Below, in pieces: positions 36,323 through 45,521 of a stretch of DNA of 64,000 nucleotides (position 1 is the stretch's first letter; the number at the start of each line of letters is the position of its first letter). The DNA is taken from contig CAJUCE010000006.1 of the NCBI GenBank assembly GCA_910584865.1, positions 93,181 to 157,180 of the forward strand. Reading direction: 5' to 3'. Origin of the DNA: an uncultured Acetatifactor sp. GTDB lineage: Bacteria; Bacillota; Clostridia; Lachnospirales; Lachnospiraceae. The notes beneath the pieces were generated by a model. It did no database searches. It was not told the origin of the DNA and was given only the letters and a program-made list of their open reading frames with translations. The position numbers and the translations under genes are program-made.

Positions 36323-37894
36323 CTATCTCCGCAGCCGGAATGTCTTCGGCGCCAGTTTGTACACCAGGACGCAGGCCAGTATACTATAAATCACACAAAA
36401 AACGATGGCCATGGCCCCGAACAGCAAAGTAGGCATGCGTATCTGCATGAGATAAAAGCAGCCAAAGTACGTCAGGATGCACACCAGGCGGTAGGTGCCG
36501 CCTTTCATCTGGGTCCCTGCCGTATAGGGTTGGAGCAGATAATAAATCGTCAGGTAATGAATGGAAAAGAAAACACTCATACACAGCACCGACACCACCA
36601 AAACCACATAATTCATGGGCTGCGCCGTTCCCCCCGAAACAAAAAGAAGCAGGGCCAGACCGACTCCAATTACCAGTGCCGGAACCGCGTTGATTTTCAT
36701 GATCTCACGCAGCCGTATGCGGAACAGCTTCAGCACAAAGCCGGGTTCCTTGTAAAAGGAATAGGTCAGCAGGCTGTGGTCACAGTTCATGAACAAAGCT
36801 TGGGTAAAGCCGGTTCCCCGGTTAATAGTATACAAAATAAAGGTAAAATACGGAAGCCATGTCAGCACCAGTTCATTCACCACCGGTTTTAACGCCGGCT
36901 TCAGGTACAGGAGCAGCATGGCGCCGCAGACCAGAAAAGCGCAGACACAGGAAATCTTTTCCGCGGAATTCCAGAGAATCCTCCGGTGCCTTTTGATAAA
37001 CAGCTCGTTCAGGTACTCAAAGCCCCTCCGATCACTGGTAATGGCGGTATCCGACGAAATTTTCTTTTCACTGACTGCCTTGGCGTTCTGCTTTATGCTG
37101 TCCATCTGGTACAGGAAGTCCGCCAGAAGCTGTTGATTGACTTCCCTGTAATCCCGGAAAGAATAGATTCTGCCTGCGGACAAAAAGCCCAGTGGAATGG
37201 CGGCAAGCAGCGCCACAGCGGAAACCGCTTCGGGAAGCAGGATTCCCAGGGCAGGCAGTCCATAAGCTATTCCCAGAAGCAGAGCCACGCATAACCATCC
37301 TGCTTTTCCCAGCTTGTTTTCATTGTAAACCCTGCCGCTGCGCTCATAATCCCACAGGGAGCACGCCGCTGCCGCCAGTTTACAGCCGCAGACGGAAAGA
37401 GGAAGCAACAGGCACAACCACAGCGGAAGCCCTGCCAAAAGGCCGAATCCCACCATAAGGGGCCAGAAACCAACGGCGGTTTTCAGGATGGAATAGGCAT
37501 AGTTCACAATTGTGTACTCCCTGGCATCCATCCGCATGAGGATCATGGCATAGTATTTGTCCCTGGAAGGGTTGAACAACGCCGTGTTGGCATAGCTGCC
37601 GATGATGGTCAGGGGCAGCAGAATGTGCAGAAACGCCGCTCCCGGATCCAGGCCCTCATACAGAATCCCGGGTCCAAAAACCATCAGCAGAAGATACAGT
37701 AATTTTCCCAGAAATATGGTACACAGCTCCCACAGGACAGACAGCACATTGGCGAAAATTTTCAGTCCCCAGACCCCGTAAAGGGCATCCGGAAGCAGTT
37801 TTTTCACCAGTGGAATCTGCTTCAGGGAATAGAGAATGCCGTTGACCCGGTAGGTATTTTTAAGGGCAAAGGATATTTTCAGTGTTTTAATCAT
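36323..37894 (-). CDS. ABC-transporter membrane subunit, large
   Basis: A polytopic membrane protein of about 523 residues with roughly 12 hydrophobic helices and no ATPase motif. The start at 37894 (MIKTLKISFALKNTYRVNG) has GGAGG 7 bases upstream and overlaps the last codons of the ATPase gene, so the two are coupled. It is the membrane partner of that ATPase. The transported substrate is unknown; similar two-gene sets in Firmicutes export peptides or antimicrobials, but nothing here specifies that. Confidence 0.7.
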   Translation of the reverse strand: MIKTLKISFALKNTYRVNGILYSLKQIPLVKKLLPDALYGVWGLKIFANVLSVLWELCTIFLGKLLYLLLMVFGPGILYEGLDPGAAFLHILLPLTIIGSYANTALFNPSRDKYYAMILMRMDAREYTIVNYAYSILKTAVGFWPLMVGFGLLAGLPLWLCLLLPLSVCGCKLAAAACSLWDYERSGRVYNENKLGKAGWLCVALLLGIAYGLPALGILLPEAVSAVALLAAIPLGFLSAGRIYSFRDYREVNQQLLADFLYQMDSIKQNAKAVSEKKISSDTAITSDRRGFEYLNELFIKRHRRILWNSAEKISCVCAFLVCGAMLLLYLKPALKPVVNELVLTWLPYFTFILYTINRGTGFTQALFMNCDHSLLTYSFYKEPGFVLKLFRIRLREIMKINAVPALVIGVGLALLLFVSGGTAQPMNYVVLVVSVLCMSVFFSIHYLTIYYLLQPYTAGTQMKGGTYRLVCILTYFGCFYLMQIRMPTLLFGAMAIVFCVIYSILACVLVYKLAPKTFRLRR

Positions 37895-38594
37895 GTTCTT
37901 CCTCCCGAAGCGCGGCGATAATCTTCTCCCGGAACTCTCCCACATCCAGATGCTGCTTTTCCACCACTTCCAGTTCCCCGTGATTCAGCAGGACGATCTC
38001 ATCGCACAGATCCAGGGCCAGATCCATGATATGGGTAGAAAACAGGATGATGCGGCCGCCTTTCAGGGAGCGCAGCAGCTGCTTCATCTCCTCCGCCACC
38101 ACCACATCCAGGGAGGTCAGGGGCTCGTCCAGAAGCAGCAGATTAGGACGGGCAATGATGTTCACCAACATCTGCATCTTGTTTTTCATGCCGTGGGAAT
38201 AGTCCTTCAGCAGCTTGTCCCTGTCCTCCGGGGCAATGCTCATGTAGTCAAAATATTCGTCCAGGGGTCTGGCGGCTCCCACAGTCTTCTCGTTTATGTC
38301 CAGGAAAAATTTCAGGAATTCCCTTCCGGTGAGGAATTCCGGCACCGTAGGTGTGGAAAGCACATAGCCGATATCCTGGGGCACAGTCTCACGCCTGCCT
38401 GTCTCCGTCTCCAGAAAGAAGGCTCCCCCGTCCGCCCGGATATCCCGGTTAAGGCAGTTGAACAGGGTGGTTTTGCCTGCGCCGTTTCTGCCCAGGAGGC
38501 CGTAAATCCTGCCCTCCTCGAAGGTGAAGGTGATATCCCGCAGGACCTCCTTTTTCTCGAAATGCTTGGATAAATGCTCAATGATAAATTTCAT
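37887..38594 (-). CDS. ABC transporter ATP-binding protein
   Basis: A 235-residue stand-alone ATPase: Walker A GRNGAGKTT, Q-loop near VLSTPTVPEFLTG, a signature reduced to YSHGMKNKMQML, Walker B LLLLDEPLTSLD and H-loop STHIMD. The start at 38594 has GGAGG 7 bases upstream; the longer frame to 38699 includes non-family residues. It drives the membrane subunit encoded next. The non-canonical signature (SHGMK instead of LSGGQ) is usual for small exporter ATPases of this class. Confidence 0.88.
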   Translation of the reverse strand: MKFIIEHLSKHFEKKEVLRDITFTFEEGRIYGLLGRNGAGKTTLFNCLNRDIRADGGAFFLETETGRRETVPQDIGYVLSTPTVPEFLTGREFLKFFLDINEKTVGAARPLDEYFDYMSIAPEDRDKLLKDYSHGMKNKMQMLVNIIARPNLLLLDEPLTSLDVVVAEEMKQLLRSLKGGRIILFSTHIMDLALDLCDEIVLLNHGELEVVEKQHLDVGEFREKIIAALREEEHD

Positions 38595-38720
38595 GCTGTC
38601 TCCTCCATAGCCGGCAGTCCTGTAGCAGGGGGACTTCCGCGCAATATCTGTCGTATGCTTCGCTCCCCGCGCTGCCGCTGTAATACACTTTGCCGTCACA
38701 TTCTGTTGTTGTAATATGTC

Positions 38721-38751
38721 TTATCAGAAGCAATCCCTACGCTTCTGATAA
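38721..38751. promoter_or_regulatory. palindrome upstream of the ABC transporter genes
   Basis: TTATCAGAAGC and GCTTCTGATAA are perfect 11-base arms around a 9-base centre. It may be a terminator for the preceding gene or an operator. A closely similar palindrome lies at 38778-38807. Confidence 0.5.
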
Positions 38752-38777
38752 AAGGCGCGTTTTTGCACTGCGTTCGA

Positions 38778-38807
38778 TTATAGGAAGCTACATTTGCTTC
38801 CTATAAT
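38778..38807 (-). terminator. palindrome over the membrane-protein stop codon
   Basis: ATTATAGGAAGC and GCTTCCTATAAT are perfect 12-base arms around a 6-base centre containing the stop codon of the 38788 gene. With the neighbouring palindrome it forms a tandem pair sharing GAAGC/GCTTC. Confidence 0.5.
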
Positions 38808-39315
38808 ATGCCGTCAGCAGCATCTCTAGGATCAATTTCCCGCAGAATGCACCGATTGCCCCAAGGGTAACCCAGAGCGAGCCGTCCAGAAAAATAACAA
38901 TCCAGGCGAGCCCGATCAATGCCCACTGAAGCGCCTGCCCCGCAGCAGCCTGTGCGCGGAGACGAATTTCTAAATTGCGCTCGTCATTGTATTCAATTTC
39001 ACTTTTCCGCTTTTGGGAAGGGTATTTCTCCTCATAGCGGCAAATGCAGAACCTGACGATGCCCAACGCCGCGGACATGCTCCCCAGGCCAACCAGAATT
39101 CCTGCCGCCCTGTTTGAAAAGCTTTCTTTCCACAATATGGCTGCGGTAACCGCGAGAATCCCGCACAGCACCATTGCCAGATATCCTGTTTTCTTCCATG
39201 CCATTTTATCCATGTCACCTTCTTTCATCCCATCTTCTCCCATCCCGTACTCTTCCATCTCATCTTCATTCTTCTCCCCGCTTCCTATTCTACAGACTTT
39301 CTTCTGTAAACCCAT
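38788..39315 (-). CDS. membrane protein partnered with an XRE regulator
   Basis: A protein of about 175 residues with four hydrophobic helices in two pairs (about 40-85 and 120-170) and a charged loop between them. The layout is like the DUF2178/DUF3796-type proteins that accompany small XRE regulators. ATG 39315 is chosen tentatively; the frame extends to 39405 and overlaps the XRE gene. The N-terminal linker contains a 15-base in-frame repeat (39202-39276) encoding GMGED/GMKEG pentapeptides. Function unknown. Confidence 0.6.
   Translation of the reverse strand: MGLQKKVCRIGSGEKNEDEMEEYGMGEDGMKEGDMDKMAWKKTGYLAMVLCGILAVTAAILWKESFSNRAAGILVGLGSMSAALGIVRFCICRYEEKYPSQKRKSEIEYNDERNLEIRLRAQAAAGQALQWALIGLAWIVIFLDGSLWVTLGAIGAFCGKLILEMLLTAYYRKQM
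39202..39276. repeat. in-frame 15-bp tandem repeat
   Basis: Five units start at 39202, 39217, 39232, 39247 and 39262. Four read, on the minus strand, as pentapeptides with a central Met (EMEEY, GMGED, GMKEG, DMDKM). The last (EKNED) has diverged. Confidence 0.75.
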
Positions 39316-39349
39316 ATCTTTATCCCCGCCCAGACAAATCGGGAGCAAA

Positions 39350-39571
39350 TTATTTGCGGATTTCCTTTCTGTCTTCCTTCGGCTCATATATAAAAATATC
39401 CTCAATCAGCATATCAAAATACCGTGCTATCTTAAACGCGAGAATAATGGACGGATTATATCTTCCGTTCTCCAGGGAGCCTATAGTCTGCCTAGATACC
39501 TCCAGCGCCTCCGCCAATTCCTCCTGGTTCATACCATGCTCTTTCCGAATTTCCTCCAGACGGTTCTTCAT
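39350..39571 (-). CDS. small XRE-family transcriptional regulator
   Basis: A 73-residue regulator consisting of one helix-turn-helix (NQEELAEALEVSRQTIGSLE) and a short tail (IEDIFIYEP) like the clostridial YozG/Cro subgroup. The ATG at 39571 begins MKNRLEEIRKEHGMNQEEL. A perfect promoter lies 150 bases upstream. These small repressors usually control themselves and the adjacent membrane-protein gene, which here overlaps or follows at once. Confidence 0.88.
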   Translation of the reverse strand: MKNRLEEIRKEHGMNQEELAEALEVSRQTIGSLENGRYNPSIILAFKIARYFDMLIEDIFIYEPKEDRKEIRK

Positions 39572-39729
39572 GCCCGCGCCCCCATGTATGTTTTCACGCA
39601 TATTTTCAAATATATTTCCATGCATATACCAATCACAAGTTCCCATCGGCAGGCAATCTTCACAATATCTGCCATTTTAAAGCAATTACTCTTCAGAATC
39701 CTTATGTAAAGTTCACTTTCCATAATTTG

Positions 39730-39758
39730 ATTATATACCAGCTTCACCCGGATGTCAA
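39730..39758 (-). promoter_or_regulatory. consensus sigma-70 promoter for the XRE gene
   Basis: TTGACA (39758-39753), a 17-base spacer and TATAAT (39735-39730): a perfect consensus. The leader to the XRE start would be about 150 bases. Confidence 0.88.
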
Positions 39759-39958
39759 GCATGCTTTCCATTTTTCGGTCTATAATGTAAAGATCAATGG
39801 GCGGATAAACCTGCATCAAATCCTTATACACAGCGGCGATTCCCTCATCGGACGGCTTTCTTTAAATAAGCAATTCCGAAAACACTCCTTTTTGATAGGA
39901 ACATTATAATATACCCTTCCAAAAAATCAACTTTAACAGGATAATCCTCTGTAGTCTG

Positions 39959-39987
39959 TTGTAATCTTTCTGCCCAGGTGGTACAAT
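39959..39987 (+). promoter_or_regulatory. promoter of the large plus-strand gene
   Basis: TTGTAA (39959-39964), a 17-base spacer and TACAAT (39982-39987), about 95 bases before the ATG at 40084. Confidence 0.72.
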
Positions 39988-40083
39988 TGTTATGCAAAAT
40001 ATCCGTTTCCTTCCCTATATTTCCGGAGGGGAATGGACATTTTCCCGAAAAACAGCAAACAGGCTTAAACCAGGAGAGCAATC

Positions 40084-42651
40084 ATGAAGAAGACCACAAT
40101 CGTCAATATTTACAATTTTATCCGCATGTCCCATGTGGAGCCAAGCATTTTCATTCCCGATGACTTCGAAACTGTCCGAAACCAGATTACTCTGATAAGG
40201 CAGTACGGTTTTCCGGCCACATACGCATTGAAATACGACGCCCTCATGGAGCCCCGCTATCAGGAGCTGCTGAAGTCCTATACCGGAGAAGAAGACGAAA
40301 TCTCCGCCTGGTGGGAAATCACGGAGCCTCTGTGCCGGAAGGCCGGCGTGGCTTTCAGGGGCGGCGCGCAGAGCGAAGAGTATGATGAGCGTGTCAACAG
40401 TGCCTACAGCATCGGTTATACCCCGGAAGAGCGCCGAAAACTGGTGGACGCTTATATGGATGATTTTTACCATGTTTTCGGATACTATCCCGGGACCATC
40501 GGCTCCTGGGTACTGGATACGGTAACCATCGCCCACGCCGCGAAAGAATACGGCATACTGGGAAGCGCTATCTGCAGGGACCAGATGGGCACCGACGGTT
40601 TTACCCTGTGGGGCGGTTATCCCAACGGCATCTACTATCCCAGCCGCAGCAACGAGAATCTACCCGGCAGTACTCCTGAAGGACAGCTGCCCGTTCCCAT
40701 GTTCCGGCTGCTGGGGCCTGACCCTATCTATAATTTTGAACAGGATGTGCGTCCCGGTCTTCACGGTGTCTACACATTGGAGCCTTCCTGGCTGATTGGA
40801 CGCAGCCCGGAGTGGATTTCCTGGTTTTTCGGATGCCTGACACAGGAGGACACCCTGGGCGCAGGCTATGCCCATGTGGGGCAGGAGAACAATTTCCTCT
40901 GGGAAAATATAAAACCCGGCCTGGAGCCGCAGCTGAAAAAACTCCGGGAACTACAGGAAGAGGCGGAAATCAGGATTGAGACCATGGCAGAGTCCGCGGC
41001 ATGGTTTGGCAGGACTTACCGCCTTACCCCGCCCATGTCCTTCCAGGCTTCCCGGGACTGGGATCAGGAGAGGAACCTCTCCGCCCAGTGGTATGCCTGC
41101 GCAAATTACCGCCTGGGCTTCCTGGGCGAGCAGGGCCATCTGCGCATCCGGGATTTCTTCCTGTACCGCCAGGAGTACCCTTCCCGGTACCTGAATGCCC
41201 CCATGGACAATGCGAAAAGTACCTTTGACGCGCTCCCTGTGCTGTTCCCCCAGGCCTGGATCCGGGCAAATGGCAGGCGTCCTTTTATCCGGTTGTTAGA
41301 CGAGAGCGGAAACGAACCCTGCGGAAGCATCTGTTACAAAACTTTGGATGAGCTTTCTGCCCAGGCAATACTCTACACTCCCCAGGCAGTGTCCTGCACT
41401 CCCCAGACAATGCCCTGCGGCGAAAAGGACGGGCATATCCTGGCCTGCTTTACCCTTTCCCCTGACAGGCTCACCCTGGAAGGCGGATGCCGCCTGTACT
41501 TTGATACCCTTCCGGTATTTCAGTCCTGTGAAAAGGGAAGAATCAGTATGAGGCATGAAGGGTTTGACTACAACTTCGAAGTAGAAAAGGGCCGTATCAC
41601 CCGGGCAGGAAAGGACGGGGTGGAACTTTATCCGGAAGAGGGAAAAATATGCCTGAAACTTGGAAAACAGATTGAAAAAGAGACAATTTTTGTAAATCCG
41701 GAAGAAAAGGAAATATGCCTGAAGCTTGGAATGCAAATTGAAAAAGAAACGTTTTGGGCGGAAGTAACGGATAAATTTGCCGGGAAAGAAACCGGTTCTA
41801 AAGGCAATTATTCTATGAAAACACCGACAGCAAAAACAGCCGTATCCAGTAACGGAGAGCAGAAAAACCCCGCCCGCCCGGCTGCCGCTGTACGAACAAG
41901 CTTCCCGGTCCCGCCCAAGGCTCCCGAAATAGAACCAAAATCCTGCATCTTCCCGGCCGGCAGCACAGGCCAGATTCGGATATACGCGGAGAAAGAAGGA
42001 GAAATCCACTTTACCCTGGACGGCACGGAGCCTACGCTGAACGCGCCCCTTTATACCCGCCCCATTGAACTGCGCTCCGATACCCTCATCCGGGCACGGC
42101 TCTTTCTTCCCGGTCAGGAAATGAGCGAGATCGTGTCATCGGAATACCGGTTCGGCATCCAGGGCATACGCCTTACCAGCAATACGCGCTTTGACCCGCG
42201 CCCTGTGTTCCGCGGAAACGGCATTGCGGACTTTCTCGAACCCAGGCGGGGCTCCCTGGACTATCTGGACGGGCGCTGGCGGGGAACCCTGGAAAACCTG
42301 GAAATCTGCGGACAGCTTCCCGGACTTATGCCTGTGGAACAGATAACCGTGGGCTTCCTCTCCCACCACCGCTCGGGGATTATCTATCCGGAATCCCTGA
42401 AGCTTTACACCGGGCCGGATCCGGAGCACCTGGAACTTACTTCAGAACTGGCTCTTCCCTGTCAGCCCTGCGCTAGGGAGATCGCCAGACAGGATTTCTC
42501 CCTTCCTGTAGGGAAAGAAATAGGGGCTTTCCGCTTTATCGCCTGCAGATATGCGAAAATGCCCCAATGGTGCTGCTATAAAGGCTCCCCGGGAGTATTC
42601 ACCATGGCGGACAATATCATCGTCTCGCCTGCCTTCGGAAGCTCCTTATAA
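40084..42651 (+). CDS. large multidomain protein with chitobiase-type C-terminal domain
   Basis: An 855-residue cytoplasmic-looking protein without a signal peptide. Residues 1-350 look like a TIM-barrel or polysaccharide-deacetylase-like domain (TLIRQYGFPATYALKYDALM; GYYPGTIGSWVLDTVTIAHA). About residues 625-690 resemble the small domain at the end of chitobiases/hexosaminidases (GEIHFTLDGTEPTLNAPLYT). The last 150 residues look like a discoidin-type sugar-binding fold. Two repeat-bearing linkers lie between (41356-41418 and 41632-41757). AGGAGAG precedes the ATG. A role in glycan handling is likely but the activity is unknown. It is one of only three genes I call on the plus strand. Confidence 0.6.
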   Translation: MKKTTIVNIYNFIRMSHVEPSIFIPDDFETVRNQITLIRQYGFPATYALKYDALMEPRYQELLKSYTGEEDEISAWWEITEPLCRKAGVAFRGGAQSEEYDERVNSAYSIGYTPEERRKLVDAYMDDFYHVFGYYPGTIGSWVLDTVTIAHAAKEYGILGSAICRDQMGTDGFTLWGGYPNGIYYPSRSNENLPGSTPEGQLPVPMFRLLGPDPIYNFEQDVRPGLHGVYTLEPSWLIGRSPEWISWFFGCLTQEDTLGAGYAHVGQENNFLWENIKPGLEPQLKKLRELQEEAEIRIETMAESAAWFGRTYRLTPPMSFQASRDWDQERNLSAQWYACANYRLGFLGEQGHLRIRDFFLYRQEYPSRYLNAPMDNAKSTFDALPVLFPQAWIRANGRRPFIRLLDESGNEPCGSICYKTLDELSAQAILYTPQAVSCTPQTMPCGEKDGHILACFTLSPDRLTLEGGCRLYFDTLPVFQSCEKGRISMRHEGFDYNFEVEKGRITRAGKDGVELYPEEGKICLKLGKQIEKETIFVNPEEKEICLKLGMQIEKETFWAEVTDKFAGKETGSKGNYSMKTPTAKTAVSSNGEQKNPARPAAAVRTSFPVPPKAPEIEPKSCIFPAGSTGQIRIYAEKEGEIHFTLDGTEPTLNAPLYTRPIELRSDTLIRARLFLPGQEMSEIVSSEYRFGIQGIRLTSNTRFDPRPVFRGNGIADFLEPRRGSLDYLDGRWRGTLENLEICGQLPGLMPVEQITVGFLSHHRSGIIYPESLKLYTGPDPEHLELTSELALPCQPCAREIARQDFSLPVGKEIGAFRFIACRYAKMPQWCCYKGSPGVFTMADNIIVSPAFGSSL
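41356..41418. repeat. in-frame 21-bp tandem repeat
   Basis: Three units encode SAQAILY, TPQAVSC and TPQTMPC. They lie between the N-terminal barrel-like domain and the strand-rich middle of the large plus-strand protein. Confidence 0.8.
41632..41757. repeat. in-frame 66-bp duplication
   Basis: Copies start at 41632 and 41698 (period 66, 22 codons). Both encode a segment beginning PEE and containing ICLKLG and QIEKET. Confidence 0.85.
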
Positions 42652-42725
42652 TTTATACTCACGGCCACGAAAATTTGCCAGGTCACCCGGTTTACGAGCG
42701 GAACGCGCTATTTCTGTTTATGCTT

Positions 42726-44312
42726 TCATTTGCCGGCGGCCCTTCCGGACTTTTTTTCCAGGTACAGGAGGACTGCAAATACCAGGAAGAGCAGCAGAAC
42801 CGATGCGGCGATTGTAATCCACGGATTCCGGACGAACCCGGCCACCAGGTAGCCCGCAAAGCATACCGCGGCCACCAGAACCGCATAGGGCAGCTGGGTT
42901 TCCACATGTTTCAAATGTTCACACTGCGCCCCGGTAGACGCCAGTATGGTGGTGTCGGAAATCGGGGAGCAGTGGTCTCCGAACACGGAACCCGCCAGGG
43001 TAGCCCCCAAAGACGGAATCAGCACGTCGGCACCCTCCGCTCCGACGCAGATCATGGACACAATGGGGAGCAGGATGCCGAAGGTGCCCCATGCCGTCCC
43101 CATGGAAAAAGACAGGAACGCCGCCACCGTAAATACAACGGCCGGAAGGAGGCTCAGGGAGAGATCGGCTTTCGTGACAAAATTACTGACAAACAGTCCT
43201 GTCCCTATCATTTCCCGGCATACTCCGCCCAGAGCCCAGGCCAGGATCAGAATCAGCAGCGCCGGAATCATGGTTTTAATACCGTCCACCACCCCATCCA
43301 TAAATTCCCGCAGGCTCATCAGGCGTCTCGGTATGTACAGGGCCATAGCTGTCAGCAGGGCCGCAAAAGTACCCAGGGTAAGGCCCGCCGTAGGATTTTC
43401 ACCGATGGCTTCCGCAAAGGACTGCCCTTCAAAATAACCGCCTACATAGGCCATACCCAGAATGGAACAGACGATCAGCGTCAGGATCGGCACTGCCAGA
43501 TCCGGCACCCGGCCTTTTTTTGCCGCAACAGCCTCCCGAGCCTCAGAACGTATATTTTCCTTCGAACGTATATTTTCCTTCGGCTGCATGCTTTCCTTCG
43601 GACGTATATTTTCCTCCGGACGCATGCTCTCTTTCGGCCGCATGCTTTCCTCAGCCTTTTTCATCGGCCCGAAATCCAAATCCGTGACGCTTAAGAAAAA
43701 TACCATGGCAATGGTCAGAATCGCGTACAGGTTATAAGGGATAGTCCGTATAAAGGCATTCAGCCCTCCGGCCTCCTCCACCTCTGACGCCACCGCCACC
43801 GCCCAACTGGAAATCGGAGCAATGATGCAGATAGGCGCGGCCGTGGCATCCAACAGATAGGCCAGCTTCTCTCTGGACACTTTACATTTGTCCGTGACAG
43901 GGCGCATGACGGTTCCCACCGTGAGACAGTTAAACCCGTCGTCTACAAAAATCAGCAGCCCCAGCAGAGCAGTGGTCAGCTTTGCACTGGTTTTATTTTT
44001 AATCCGCTTTCCCGCCCACTCCCCATAGGCATTGGAGCCTCCGGATCTGGATACCACTACCACCAGGGATCCCAGGAGCACCAGGAAAATGATCATGTAG
44101 CCGTTTTCCCCAATCTTTGCCGCAATCATGTCAAATACGTAAGTGATTGCCTGCAGGACATTTCCGCCCGTCCCCAGGCAGTAAACAAACATGCCTGTCA
44201 GAATCCCCAGAAACAGGGAGGAATACACCTCTTTCGTGAGCAATGCCAGTGTGATTGCAATCAGCGGCGGCAGGAGCGAGAACCATCCCGCCTCTATCAT
44301 TTCCAGATTCAT
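42726..44312 (-). CDS. Na+/H+ antiporter, NhaC family
   Basis: A 528-residue secondary transporter with about 11-12 membrane helices. Family segments include LLIFVDDGFNCLTVGTVMRP, ICIIAPISSWAVAVA and GDHCSPISDTTILASTGAQ. NhaC-type carriers exchange Na+ for H+; relatives exchange malate or amino-acid-derived compounds. The cytoplasmic loop near residues 221-260 is lengthened by six hexapeptide repeats of ESMRPK/ENIRSK type (43541-43648). It ends convergently with the large plus-strand gene. Confidence 0.88.
   Translation of the reverse strand: MNLEMIEAGWFSLLPPLIAITLALLTKEVYSSLFLGILTGMFVYCLGTGGNVLQAITYVFDMIAAKIGENGYMIIFLVLLGSLVVVVSRSGGSNAYGEWAGKRIKNKTSAKLTTALLGLLIFVDDGFNCLTVGTVMRPVTDKCKVSREKLAYLLDATAAPICIIAPISSWAVAVASEVEEAGGLNAFIRTIPYNLYAILTIAMVFFLSVTDLDFGPMKKAEESMRPKESMRPEENIRPKESMQPKENIRSKENIRSEAREAVAAKKGRVPDLAVPILTLIVCSILGMAYVGGYFEGQSFAEAIGENPTAGLTLGTFAALLTAMALYIPRRLMSLREFMDGVVDGIKTMIPALLILILAWALGGVCREMIGTGLFVSNFVTKADLSLSLLPAVVFTVAAFLSFSMGTAWGTFGILLPIVSMICVGAEGADVLIPSLGATLAGSVFGDHCSPISDTTILASTGAQCEHLKHVETQLPYAVLVAAVCFAGYLVAGFVRNPWITIAASVLLLFLVFAVLLYLEKKSGRAAGK
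43541..43648. repeat. in-frame 18-bp tandem repeat in the NhaC gene
   Basis: Six contiguous 18-base units. Two variants alternate: one with CGTATATTTT (encoding ENIRxK) and one with CGCATGCTTT (encoding ESMRPK). They lie in a hydrophilic loop, and the transporter frame stays open. Confidence 0.9.
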
Positions 44313-44577
44313 CTTTTCCCTCTCCTCTCATCGGCCTTCCGGGCGCAGTTCTCTGCCTGAGCAGACCCTTTTATCTTTCCAATCTTACCACGTCTCCTTC
44401 CATTGTGCAACTCTTCTCCTTGTCTGATGGCCTCTGTCCGAAAAAACAGATTGCCCGCACACCGGCTATATCATTCTGCGGTCAGCCCGTTTCCCTTGCG
44501 TCAGCCGAAAAAAGAACCGCAGTTTTGCACCAACGGTTCTTTTTCTGCACAAATGGCAATCATTTTCTCACAAGTTC

Positions 44578-45280
44578 CTACAGCTTCATAAATCCTTCAT
44601 TTACCGCCCCGTACATCCTGCGGCTCACCGGCACCGCTCTGCCGTTATCCATGATAATGTCCTGCTTCCCCACCTTGGAAATCCTCCGCAGGTTCACCAG
44701 ATAAGAACGGTGGCAGAACATGAAATTTCCATATCCCTCCAGAAGCCGCGCCGCTTCCTTAATCCCCAGTTTCAGGGAAAGTGTCTCTGTCATGCACACT
44801 AGCTCGCAGTAATGCCCCACAGCCTCCGCGTAGAGAATTCCGTCCGCATCCGTTTTAACCAGTCCCTCATCCGTGGGCAGCAGAATGAGCCGTGAGTCCT
44901 GCGCCTTCCTTGAAAAACACTTTTCCAGGCATTTCCATACTTTTTCCCGTCCAATGGGTTTCAGGAGATAATGGAGCGCCTCCACCTCGAAACCTTCCTG
45001 CATGTAATCAGCTACCCCGGTGGTGAAAATAATGTTCACTGTCTTGCCCTTTTCCCTCAGCTTCTTCGTCAGGCTGATGCCGTCCGTGCCCTCCATGCAG
45101 ATATCCAGAAATAATACGTCAAACCGCTGATCTTCGCACCATGTAAAGTAAAAGGTGTCGCTGCCCTGGAATATCTTCACTTCCACGTCCACAGCCTTGC
45201 GCTTTTTTCCATTCTTCGATATATTTCACCAGAATATCCCTGTGCACCTGTTCGTCATCCACTACCGCAATGCTGAACAT
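44578..45280 (-). pseudogene. LytTR-type response regulator with a frameshift
   Basis: The gene starts at ATG 45280 (GGAG 10 bases upstream) as MFSIAVVDDEQVHRDILVKY, a normal receiver start with the acidic pair. After EEW, a run of six A residues near 45205 shifts the frame. With five A residues it would read KKRKAVDVEVKIFQ and continue into RFDVLFLDICMEGTDGISL (phospho-acceptor Asp) and the C-terminal LytTR domain (FCHRSYLVNLRRI, VPVSRRMY) to 44578. The lesion could be a real null, a slippage site or a sequencing error. No sensor kinase gene is adjacent. Confidence 0.75.
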
Positions 45281-45448
45281 ACTCCGTCATCTCCCTGTCC
45301 GGACAAGCCGGATACGTTTTTTACCAAAAATGGATACTTTTGTTGTTAAGTCCATAAAAAGAATAATACACTTTTTCCCTTTTGACAACCGTCTTTTCCA
45401 TAAACAAAATTTACAAATATTAAAAAAACATAAAAATTCCTCAATTCC

Positions 45449-45477
45449 TTGACACCGGGAACATTTCGGCTTATACT
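45449..45477 (+). promoter_or_regulatory. consensus promoter of the predicted small RNA
   Basis: TTGACA (45449-45454), a 17-base spacer and TATACT (45472-45477), giving a start near 45484. Confidence 0.82.
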
Positions 45478-45521
45478 GAAAATCAGAAACAGGAAATGTT
45501 TCAGGTGGACTAACACCTTAA

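Larger units (their letters stand above)
39572..40083. other. divergent intergenic region with two promoters
   Basis: Apart from the promoters at 39730-39758 (leftward) and 39959-39987 (rightward) and the leader sequences they imply, no gene or RNA is recognised. It is AT-richer than the flanks. Confidence 0.5.

Noticed and set aside
39568..39831. 87-codon frame upstream of the XRE gene
   Set aside because: It runs across a perfect promoter and the XRE leader and has no ribosome binding site.
45195..45215. Programmed frameshift in the LytTR regulator
   Set aside because: Only a six-A run is seen, with no stimulatory Shine-Dalgarno-like element or pseudoknot; a mutation or sequencing error is simpler.
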